In this document: positions 9,145 to 16,441 of the stretch, one piece after another
Numbering within the stretch: the first letter of the stretch is position 1
How the letters are laid out: every line of letters begins with the position of its first letter
NCBI GenBank assembly: GCA_003695725.1
Contig: RFHX01000180.1
Location: 1-27,368, forward strand
Source: Candidatus Schekmanbacteria bacterium
Lineage (GTDB): Bacteria > Schekmanbacteria > GWA2-38-11 > J061
DNA length: 27,368 bases
Reading direction: 5' to 3'
The notes under the pieces: generated by a model
Seen by the model: the letters and a program-made list of their open reading frames with translations, nothing else
The model's database searches: none
Told to the model about the DNA's origin: nothing
Made by a program: the position numbers and the translations under genes

Positions 9145-11382
9145 ATGAAAACAAAAAAAGTGGAATCTCCAAGGGAAGCGGCACTGAAGAGGCGCAGGAA
9201 TGTAATAGTAGTAGCTGCGCTCATATTACTGTTTATAATTCTCCTTGTAATCGAGGTTACAACTCAGGACATTTCAGCATCTTCGCCTGTGGGCAATTAT
9301 GTTATATTCTATTCCTTTTACAACATCATCTTTATGCTGCTACTGATTTTGGTCTATCTGATTGTCCGGAATATTGTTAAACTTTATTTTGAAAGAGAGC
9401 GCTTAGAGCCCGGAGCAAAATTTAGAACAAAACTGATAGTTTCTTTTTTCCTTTTGACGAGTATTCCTTCTGTTGTCCTCTTCTTCTATGCCCGCTTTTT
9501 GATTTCACAGACTATGGAATATTGGTTCAGTGTCCCAATTGAGCAGTCCCTTCAAGGTGCCATACGCGTATCAGAGCAGTATTATGACGACATAAAGGGG
9601 AGGGCGGAAAATTTCTCATCGATTATCGGAAAGTCTATTCTTCGCAGAAACCTTCTTGCAGAAAAAAATAAGAAATATCTGAGAAATTACATAAAGAGCA
9701 AGGTTAATGAGTATGATATGGATGTCATATATGTTTATAATTCATCAGGAAAAAAAGTGATGGAAGCCTATTCAAAAGATGTGGATGAAGACAGAGTGAT
9801 CAAGCCTGATGATGACTTGATAAAGAAGATTCTTTCCAAAGAGAAGCTTTCAACCGTCATTCCTGCTGATGAGGGTGAATTGATATATGGATTGGTTTCC
9901 CTTGAAAATAGAAGAAAAAAGAAGATTGGTGTTGTGGCTGTGGGATATTATTTGCCTAGAAGTTTGACGGAAGATATAAAATCTGCAGCTATGGCATTTG
10001 AAGATTATCGACAAAAGGAGATTCTTAAAAAACCAATTGCAAACACCTATGTCGGTATGTTTGCGATAGTAACTATTTTAGTCATTTTTGCGGCGATGTG
10101 GTTTGGATTACAGCTTGCAAAGGAGATAACGATTCCTATCAAACAGCTTGCTGAAGGGACGAGAGAGGTGTCTAACGGCAATCTTGATTTTCACATTGAT
10201 ATAAAGGTAAGCGATAAGAGTGAAGATGAAATTGGAATATTAGTAGATTCTTTCAACAAGATGACAAATGATATAAAGATGAAAGAATTGGCACTTCAGG
10301 AGAAGAATTTAAGCCTCCAAAAGACAAATCGTGAGCTTGACAGGCGGAGAAGCTATATTGAAACAGTCCTTGAAAACATAGGCACAGGAGTCATTTCTCT
10401 CGATATATGGGGAAGAATAACGACTATAAATTCTGCTGCAGAAGAAATGCTGCACATAAAAGCAAGTGATTTTACAGGCAAACTCTTCAAGGACGCCTTT
10501 TCAACTTCAAAATTGGACCCTCTGAAGAAATTATTTCTTGAACTTGAGGAATCAGGAAATAGAAGCATAGAAGATGAAGTTAATCTAAATATAAAGGGCG
10601 AAGTTTTTACCTTTATGATAAATGTAAGCAAACTTTTCGATAGCGAGAATAATGAAATAGGCGTTGTAATGGTACTTGAAAATATGACCGAGCTTATCCG
10701 TGCTCAAAGAGTTGCTGCATGGCGCGAAGTAGCGAGAAGGATTGCCCATGAAATTAAAAACCCTTTGACTCCAATAAAACTATCTGCACAGCGGCTGAAA
10801 AAGAAATATTTTCAGGAAGGAAATGGAGATAAAGAGGTTTTTGTTTCCTGTGTTGATACGATTATTCAGGAAGTTGATGATTTGAAAAAAATGGTCAATG
10901 AATTTTCAAATTTTGCGCGAATGCCTTCCTTCAATCCTGTTGATGTAAACATCAAGGAACTTGCTGAAGAAACAATTTCTCTTTACAAAACAAGTATGAA
11001 AAATGTTAAAATAAACATAAATAATGGAAAAGATATCCCATTATTGAAACTTGACCCTGAGCAGATAAAAAGGGTATTTATCAATTTAATAGACAATGCT
11101 ATTGAATCGATGGACGGAAATGGTGAAATCAATATATCATTTGAGTATATGGCAGATTTACAGACAGTAAAAATTGAAGTATCAGACAATGGAAGAGGAA
11201 TACCTCCAAATGTTAAGGAGAAGCTCTTTTTGCCTTATTTTTCCACAAAAAAGAGCGGTACAGGGCTTGGATTAGCCATTGTCAATTCCATAATATCAGA
11301 ACATCGCGGTTATATTAGAGTGAAAGATAATATACCTCGAGGGACAACTTTTGTAATAGAATTACCTGTTAGAGGAGTTTAA
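9145..11382 (+). CDS. ntrY: NtrY-type membrane sensor histidine kinase
   Basis: This 745-aa kinase has the NtrY layout. Three hydrophobic helices lie near the N-terminus (about 20-38, 52-74, 96-118), then an extracytoplasmic region (about 120-300), a fourth helix (about 301-324), HAMP (about 325-378), a coiled linker, PAS (about 402-510), HisKA with phosphoacceptor His535 in RRIAHEIKNPLTPIKLSAQR, and HATPase_c. The catalytic domain keeps its N box (NLIDNAIESMD, Asn651), DNGRGIP (681-687) and GTGLGL (705-710). NtrY kinases phosphorylate NtrX and have been linked to nitrogen, redox and envelope control in proteobacteria. The gene for its likely partner starts 10 bases downstream. The signal sensed is not evident. 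The symbol is by family resemblance, not proven orthology. Confidence 0.9.
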   Translation: MKTKKVESPREAALKRRRNVIVVAALILLFIILLVIEVTTQDISASSPVGNYVIFYSFYNIIFMLLLILVYLIVRNIVKLYFERERLEPGAKFRTKLIVSFFLLTSIPSVVLFFYARFLISQTMEYWFSVPIEQSLQGAIRVSEQYYDDIKGRAENFSSIIGKSILRRNLLAEKNKKYLRNYIKSKVNEYDMDVIYVYNSSGKKVMEAYSKDVDEDRVIKPDDDLIKKILSKEKLSTVIPADEGELIYGLVSLENRRKKKIGVVAVGYYLPRSLTEDIKSAAMAFEDYRQKEILKKPIANTYVGMFAIVTILVIFAAMWFGLQLAKEITIPIKQLAEGTREVSNGNLDFHIDIKVSDKSEDEIGILVDSFNKMTNDIKMKELALQEKNLSLQKTNRELDRRRSYIETVLENIGTGVISLDIWGRITTINSAAEEMLHIKASDFTGKLFKDAFSTSKLDPLKKLFLELEESGNRSIEDEVNLNIKGEVFTFMINVSKLFDSENNEIGVVMVLENMTELIRAQRVAAWREVARRIAHEIKNPLTPIKLSAQRLKKKYFQEGNGDKEVFVSCVDTIIQEVDDLKKMVNEFSNFARMPSFNPVDVNIKELAEETISLYKTSMKNVKININNGKDIPLLKLDPEQIKRVFINLIDNAIESMDGNGEINISFEYMADLQTVKIEVSDNGRGIPPNVKEKLFLPYFSTKKSGTGLGLAIVNSIISEHRGYIRVKDNIPRGTTFVIELPVRGV

Positions 11383-11392
11383 AGAGTAAAAA

Positions 11393-13585
11393 ATGCCTAA
11401 AGGACATATATTAGTAGTAGATGATGAAAAAAATATTGGGACTTCCCTTGAAGGGATACTCACTGATGAGGGGTATACCGTATCAAAAGCCCTTGATGGG
11501 CCACAAGCTCTTGAAATGATAAAAGAATTGCCTCCGGATGTGGTCCTTCTCGATATTTGGATGCCCGGTATGGACGGAATAGAAGTGCTAAAAAATATCA
11601 AAGAATTCGAACGGGATCTTGAAGTAATAATTATGTCAGGACACGGGACAATCGAAACGGCTGTGCGGGCATTAAAGCTTGGAGCTTCTGATTTTATAGA
11701 GAAACCCCTTTCTATGGATGTTTTACTTTCAGCAGTCAATCGCGCATTTGAGAGAAGAATATTGAACAAGGAAAAAATTGAACTCAAAAGGGAGCTTGTC
11801 AAAAGATATAAACTTGTCGGTAAAAGTGAGCAGATTGAAAGAGTGCGGCAACTTATAAATGAAGTATCTAACGGCTCTTTCCCTGTGTTGGTGTATGGTG
11901 AAAGAGGCACCGGCAAGGAGTTGGTAGCAAGGATCATACACGATAACGGAGCAAAGAGGGAAAAGCCCTTCGTAAAAATAAATTGTGCCGCTATGAATGA
12001 AGAAATTTTGGAGCAGGAGATATTTGGTATAAACAGAGAAAATGGCAATTCTACCCCCAAAAGGGGAAAACTCGAGCTCGCTGCAGATGGCACAGTATTT
12101 TTTGATGGTATCGATAAACTTTCCAAGAATGTACAAAAGAAGCTTTTGGACCTCATTAAAACCCGAAAGTTTGCGCGTATCAATGGGAAAAAAGTCTTTT
12201 CAATGAAATTTAGAATATTAGCCGCATCCGAAAAAGATATTTCTAAGGCGGTCCAAGAAGATGAATTCCTGCCTGAATTGCAGAAGGAATTTACAACTTC
12301 CATTTATCTGCCTCCTTTACGGGAGAGGACAGAAGATATACCTGACCTTGTCAATTGCTTCATAGAAGACATAAGTGAAGATTATGGCAGAGGATTGAGA
12401 GAGATTGATGATGAAGCAATGGCAGAGTTAATGCTTTATAAATGGCCCAATAATGTCAAGGAATTGAAAAATATCTTGGAGAGATTGGCAATTTCAGTGC
12501 CAACAGGGAAAATAACTGATTCTGATGTGCGTAAAATATTGAGAGGCGGAAGCGATGTGAAATCCTTTGATTATGATGGATATTCTTATAAAGAGGCAAA
12601 GAAGAAATGGGAGAAGGAATATGTGACCAACATTTTGAAGAAAAACAGCTGGGACTTGAAGAAAGCCGCCAAAGAAATGGGAATCAGTAAAAAGACCCTT
12701 GATAAGAAAGTCAAGGCTTTTGGATTGATGAGAAAAAAGAAAAAAACGGCATCACAGGTTGTTTATCAGAAAACCTTGAAAACGAGTGTCGTCCTTTGCG
12801 GTCAAGGGCTTCATTCAGGTTTGAAAACAGGATTGATTTTAGTCCCACAGCCGCCTGATACGGGTATCATCTTCGCGAATGTTTCTACCGGTGAAACCGT
12901 AGAGGCAAATATAGACAATGTAGAATCGACAGAACATGCAACTTCTCTGAAAAAGGGGAAGTCGAATGTTAAAACTATCGAACATATAATGGCAGTGCTT
13001 AATATTTACGGCATCAATAATTTACTTATTAAAATTACAGATGAAGTGCCAATTATGGATGGGTCAGCTGTTGATTTTTGTGAGCTCATTGAGGATGGGG
13101 GAATAATTGAGCAGGAAGGTACCTGCGAGGCGATTGTCATCGACCGTGAAATTGTGTATGGAAAAGTAGGGAAGGGCAGTAAGTATATCAAGATAGAACC
13201 ATATGATGGTTTTGCCGTAAAGTATATTATGGATTATCCTCCCCCTATTGGGAAGCAGGTTGCTGAATTTGTCAGCAATGGCGCTGAAACTTTCAAGAAA
13301 GAGATAGCGCCTGCACGAACATTTGGTTTTTTAAAAGATGTTGAGTACCTTGAGAAGAAAGGATTGATAAGCGGAGGCAGGTTAAACAATGTGGTTCTTC
13401 TCGACAATGAAAAGGTGATAAATACTGAATTGAGATTTAAAGATGAATTTGCAAGGCACAAGATATTGGACATCATAGGTGACTTCTATCTCTTGGGCAG
13501 GCCTATAAGGGGAAAAATCACAGCCAATCTTACCGGCCATTCCGAAAATATTGCTCTTCTGAGAAAAATAAAATCCCTCTACTAA
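11393..13585 (+). CDS. NtrX-type response regulator fused to LpxC (UDP-3-O-acyl-GlcNAc deacetylase)
   Basis: One uninterrupted 730-codon frame carries two normally separate proteins. Residues 1-120 are a receiver domain (Asp10-Asp11, phosphoacceptor Asp54, Ser82, Lys104). Residues 140-385 are an AAA+ domain of the NtrC/NtrX class with Walker A GERGTGKE. Residues 400-446 are a Fis-type HTH. Residues 455-730 are a full LpxC, the zinc enzyme that commits UDP-acyl-GlcNAc to lipid A. Its active-site residues are kept: Glu530-His531 (TIEHIMA), His689 and Asp693 (RHKILDIIGD), His716 (TGHSENI) and the ARTFGF segment. The AAA+ part is degenerate: GAFTGA is absent, Walker B reads FFDG instead of DE, and both arginine-finger positions (RxDLYxRL) read LPELQKE. 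A ribosome binding site (AAGAG) lies 6 bases before the ATG, 10 bases after ntrY. Both halves are recognised with high confidence. Whether the cell makes one fused protein, or also separate products, is open. Confidence 0.93.
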   Translation: MPKGHILVVDDEKNIGTSLEGILTDEGYTVSKALDGPQALEMIKELPPDVVLLDIWMPGMDGIEVLKNIKEFERDLEVIIMSGHGTIETAVRALKLGASDFIEKPLSMDVLLSAVNRAFERRILNKEKIELKRELVKRYKLVGKSEQIERVRQLINEVSNGSFPVLVYGERGTGKELVARIIHDNGAKREKPFVKINCAAMNEEILEQEIFGINRENGNSTPKRGKLELAADGTVFFDGIDKLSKNVQKKLLDLIKTRKFARINGKKVFSMKFRILAASEKDISKAVQEDEFLPELQKEFTTSIYLPPLRERTEDIPDLVNCFIEDISEDYGRGLREIDDEAMAELMLYKWPNNVKELKNILERLAISVPTGKITDSDVRKILRGGSDVKSFDYDGYSYKEAKKKWEKEYVTNILKKNSWDLKKAAKEMGISKKTLDKKVKAFGLMRKKKKTASQVVYQKTLKTSVVLCGQGLHSGLKTGLILVPQPPDTGIIFANVSTGETVEANIDNVESTEHATSLKKGKSNVKTIEHIMAVLNIYGINNLLIKITDEVPIMDGSAVDFCELIEDGGIIEQEGTCEAIVIDREIVYGKVGKGSKYIKIEPYDGFAVKYIMDYPPPIGKQVAEFVSNGAETFKKEIAPARTFGFLKDVEYLEKKGLISGGRLNNVVLLDNEKVINTELRFKDEFARHKILDIIGDFYLLGRPIRGKITANLTGHSENIALLRKIKSLY
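12728..13585 (+). other. lpxC: Possible internal start giving free LpxC
   Basis: An in-frame ATG (codon 446 of the fusion) sits exactly at the boundary between the end of the Fis-type HTH and the LpxC homology. It would give a 285-aa protein with about 14 residues before QKTLKTSV, near where stand-alone LpxC proteins begin. An AAGG lies 11 bases upstream, a weak ribosome binding site. This suggests that the fusion arose by loss of an NtrX stop codon next to an older lpxC start, and that some free LpxC may still be made. This is inference from position. Confidence 0.35.
12733..12746 (+). other. A-rich slippery sequence at the NtrX-LpxC junction
   Basis: Six A, one G and seven A occur in a row. 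In the reading frame this contains A_AAA_AAG (12733-12739), the heptamer used for -1 frameshifting in E. coli dnaX. A -1 shift would read on to a TGA at 12856-12858 and give the regulator without LpxC (about 488 aa). Such tracts are not rare in A-rich, Lys-rich coding DNA, and no stimulatory stem-loop was established, so use is only a possibility. Confidence 0.3.
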
Positions 13586-13795
13586 TTTTTGCTCTTCTTT
13601 TTTTGAGATTTAATGGAACTAACATAATATGACAAAAAAAATTTCTTTTATTGATTCTTTCTGGTAATTATATGAAATCAATACTTGCGAAATTTTTGTC
13701 TTTGATATAGCCAGAGAATGATGACTGATTATCAGAAAATTCTGGAAATCAATTAGACGACGCGCAGTCTTTAACTCTTACTTTTGAGGCAGAAA

Positions 13796-14833
13796 ATGAG
13801 CAAAAAGAGAATTGACTATAAGTCATCTGGTGTTGACATCTCATCGGGGAATCTATTCATTGAAAAGATAAAACCCCTTGCCCGCTCAACTTTTACAGAA
13901 GGTGTAGTTTCTGATCTTGGTGGTTTTGGGGGGTTTTTTCGTATTCCGCAGGGGCTAAAAAAACCCTGTCTTGTTTCTGCTACTGATGGAGTCGGCACTA
14001 AATTGAAAATTGCTTTTGAAGCTGGAAAGCATTCGACAGTGGGAATCGACCTTGTGGCGATGTGCGCAAACGACATCATCGTTTGCGGTGCAACACCGCT
14101 GTTCTTTCTTGATTATTTTGCCACAGGGAAACTCTCTCTTGATGAAGGAATCGAAGTGGTAAAAGGGATTGCAGAAGGATGCAGACAAGCAGAGATGGCG
14201 TTAATTGGCGGCGAAACTGCTGAAATGCCGGGTTTTTACAAGGAAGGAGAATACGATTTGGCTGGCTTTGCCGTAGGTATCGTAGATGAAGCCAATATTC
14301 TCCCTTCAGGCAATATCAAGGAAAATGATGTGATAATAGGGCTTGCCTCGTCGGGATTACACAGCAACGGATTTTCACTTGTAAGAAAGCTTTTCTTTGA
14401 TGAATTGGGTTTATCGGTAAAGGATGAATTTCCAACAGAAAAGGGAAAGACAGTGGGAGATGTCCTTTTAGAACCTACAAAAATTTATGTCAAAACAGTG
14501 AAGCCCCTTTTGAATGCCTATCCTGTTAAAGCGATTGCTCATATAACAGGTGGAGGATTGATAGAGAATATTCCAAGAATATTGCAAAAAAATCTGTCAG
14601 CCGAAATCAATTCCGATTCTTGGGAACTGCCCAATATTTTTCGTTTCATTATGGCGCAGGATATGATTGAAAGAGAAGAACTATACCGTACTTTCAATAT
14701 GGGTATAGGGCTGGTTCTTATCGTCGATGAAAAGGAAAGCGACAACATCTTGACTCACTGCATTTCGTCCGGGCAAAAAGGCTGGAAGATAGGACGCATA
14801 GTGAGAGGGAACCATAAAGTCATAATCAATTAG
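13796..14833 (+). CDS. purM: Phosphoribosylformylglycinamidine cyclo-ligase (AIR synthetase)
   Basis: PurM closes the imidazole ring of purine synthesis, converting FGAM to AIR with ATP. With the ATG at 13796 the protein is 345 aa, the length of the E. coli enzyme. A GAGG 6 bases upstream supports this start; an in-frame TTG at 13784 is less likely. Landmarks are YKSSGVDISSGN at the N-terminus, the ATP/substrate loop SATDGVGTKLKIA (61-73), CANDI near 90-94 and GGETAEMPGFY (138-148). The purN gene for an earlier step of the same pathway follows. The 210 bases upstream, after the ntrX-lpxC fusion, hold no gene that I can see, so purM may start a new transcript, although no clear promoter was found there. 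Confidence 0.96.
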   Translation: MSKKRIDYKSSGVDISSGNLFIEKIKPLARSTFTEGVVSDLGGFGGFFRIPQGLKKPCLVSATDGVGTKLKIAFEAGKHSTVGIDLVAMCANDIIVCGATPLFFLDYFATGKLSLDEGIEVVKGIAEGCRQAEMALIGGETAEMPGFYKEGEYDLAGFAVGIVDEANILPSGNIKENDVIIGLASSGLHSNGFSLVRKLFFDELGLSVKDEFPTEKGKTVGDVLLEPTKIYVKTVKPLLNAYPVKAIAHITGGGLIENIPRILQKNLSAEINSDSWELPNIFRFIMAQDMIEREELYRTFNMGIGLVLIVDEKESDNILTHCISSGQKGWKIGRIVRGNHKVIIN

Positions 14834-14888
14834 TGAAAATATTTTAATTCTTTTAAAACTTTTTCAATTTGATGTGGGAGAGATAAAA

Positions 14889-15506
14889 GTGAAGATGCCA
14901 AAAAAAATCGGAGTTCTCGTTTCGGGAAGGGGAAGCAATCTTCAGGCGTTGATTGACGCAATAAAAGAGAAAAAAATCAATGGTGAAATCGCAATAGTAA
15001 TAAGCAATAAAGCTGATGCTTTTGCATTGAAAAGAGCAGAAAATAACGGAATCAAGACTGCTGTCGTCGATCATAGAAAATATTCTACACGAGAAGATTT
15101 TGAAAAGGACATTATCGAACATCTTGAAAGAGAAAAGGTAGAGCTTGTTTGCCTTGCAGGGTTTATGCGTGTTTTAACTCCCTATTTTGTCTCGAGGTAT
15201 AGAAACCGCATTATAAATATTCATCCTGCGCTTCTTCCTTCTTTCCCTGGTGTAAATGCGCAAAAGCAGGCTATAGATTATGGTGTCAAGATAAGTGGAT
15301 GCACAGTGCATTTTGTTGATGAAGGGACTGATACAGGACCAATTATTTTGCAAAAAGCAGTTGTGGTGAATGATAATGATGATGAGCACTCTCTTGCTGA
15401 AAGAATTTTGAAAGAGGAGCACAAGGCATATGCAGAAGCAGTTTCTCTTTTCTGTGATGACAAGTTGGAGATCGAAGGAAGAAAAGTTATAATCAAAAAA
15501 GAATAG
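14889..15506 (+). CDS. purN: Phosphoribosylglycinamide formyltransferase
   Basis: PurN transfers a formyl group from 10-formyltetrahydrofolate to GAR in purine synthesis. The Rossmann phosphate-binding loop VSGRGSNLQ lies at the N-terminus. The catalytic trio is present as Asn110 and His112 in NIHPALLPSFPG and Asp148 in VDEGTDTGPII, matching Asn106, His108 and Asp144 of E. coli. I prefer the GTG at 14889, with GGGAG 8 bases upstream, over the ATG at 14895 (14 bases) and the GTG at 14874; the difference is only a few residues. The ribosome binding site for the next gene lies over its stop codon. Confidence 0.95.
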   Translation: MKMPKKIGVLVSGRGSNLQALIDAIKEKKINGEIAIVISNKADAFALKRAENNGIKTAVVDHRKYSTREDFEKDIIEHLEREKVELVCLAGFMRVLTPYFVSRYRNRIINIHPALLPSFPGVNAQKQAIDYGVKISGCTVHFVDEGTDTGPIILQKAVVVNDNDDEHSLAERILKEEHKAYAEAVSLFCDDKLEIEGRKVIIKKE

Positions 15507-15518
15507 AAGGCATTCCCT

Positions 15519-16391
15519 ATGCAAAAAGTTGAATCTCTTTTTCTGATTTATATTTTTGTCTTTTTTTCTTTTTTCACTTTATTTGTCTCAAATGGTGAAA
15601 GCGGTGAGGTTCCTTCCAATGTCATTGCAGATGTGGGTGGAAGAAAAATTACTATTGATGAGATTGACAGCATAATAAAACTTTTACCAGAAGATTTACA
15701 GGTCCGTTATCTAAATAAAAAGTTAAAAAGAGATTTTATAAGAGACTATATTGAAACAGAGCTCCTATATCTTGAAGGTAAAGAGAAGGGAATTGAAAAA
15801 GACAGAGAGTTTTTGCTGCGCAAGAAAAGCATAGAAAGAGCGCTCATTAGGGATATTTATATTAAGAAATATGTGGCGAAAAACCTGTCTGTCTCTGAAA
15901 ATGATGTCGTTGATTACTATAACAAGCATAAAAGTGATTTCAAACACAGTGACTATGCTTTTGCGTCACATATTCTTTTACGATCACAGGAAGAGGCAGA
16001 AAAGGTCAGGAAACTTTTAGATGAAGGGAAAATTTCATTCAAAGATGCAGTAAAGAGGTATTCTATAGATAAAAAAACGATTCAAAAAGATGGAAAGCTT
16101 GGTTTAATCCATGAGAATGAGCCGTTAAAGGGATACAGAGATTCTTTGGAACTTGTCAAGAATATCTTTTCTATGAAACCGAATGAAATAGGAGGCCCCT
16201 TTAAAAGCGGTGAAGGATATCATATAGTCTTTTTAAAAGAGATAAAAAAAGGCAGACCAAAAAGCCTCGATGAAGTGAGAGGAGAAATAGAGATGATTCT
16301 TGATAAAGAGGAGACAGTCAAAAAGATTGAAAATGAAATAGCCCGATTAAAAAAGAAGTATAAAGTGAAGATTTATAAAGAAAATTTTTAG
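15519..16391 (+). CDS. Periplasmic PpiC/SurA-type peptidyl-prolyl isomerase
   Basis: This 290-aa exported foldase has a hydrophobic N-terminal signal (about 7-24). No Cys follows it, so it is more likely periplasmic than a lipoprotein. A helical SurA_N-like chaperone region (about 34-140) precedes one parvulin domain (about 146-243) with ASHILLRS, a glycine-rich DGKLGLI turn and GPFKSGEGYHIVFLKE. A charged helical tail ends the protein. Such proteins help outer-membrane and secreted proteins fold, and E. coli SurA has two parvulin domains where this has one. AGAAGG 8 bases before the ATG is a good ribosome binding site, and the gap to purN is 12 bases. Its place among purine genes looks incidental. 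Confidence 0.88.
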   Translation: MQKVESLFLIYIFVFFSFFTLFVSNGESGEVPSNVIADVGGRKITIDEIDSIIKLLPEDLQVRYLNKKLKRDFIRDYIETELLYLEGKEKGIEKDREFLLRKKSIERALIRDIYIKKYVAKNLSVSENDVVDYYNKHKSDFKHSDYAFASHILLRSQEEAEKVRKLLDEGKISFKDAVKRYSIDKKTIQKDGKLGLIHENEPLKGYRDSLELVKNIFSMKPNEIGGPFKSGEGYHIVFLKEIKKGRPKSLDEVRGEIEMILDKEETVKKIENEIARLKKKYKVKIYKENF

Positions 16392-16441
16392 AAAAGTGTT
16401 TATGAGATGCATTCGTAAATTTACTTGAAATTGAAAAAGTG

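Noticed and set aside
11362-12303. Long antisense open frame (313 codons) opposite the ntrX part of the fusion
   Set aside because: It is Ser/Leu/Phe-rich low-complexity translation typical of the reverse strand of a Lys/Glu-rich gene. It has no recognisable domain and lies wholly over a well-supported gene.
12728-12750. Fusion as a simple assembly or homopolymer error
   Set aside because: Not fully excluded. However, the ATG lies upstream of the A-run in the same frame as both halves. Adding or removing one A would therefore also put the LpxC start out of frame, so an error is less economical than a true fusion.
13586-13795. Search of the 210-base gap before purM for a riboswitch, small gene or promoter
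   Set aside because: It is A/T-rich with T runs near 13592-13604 but no stable stem. The best promoter pair (TTGCGA and TATAGC, 15 bases apart) is poor, and there is no recognisable purine riboswitch core.
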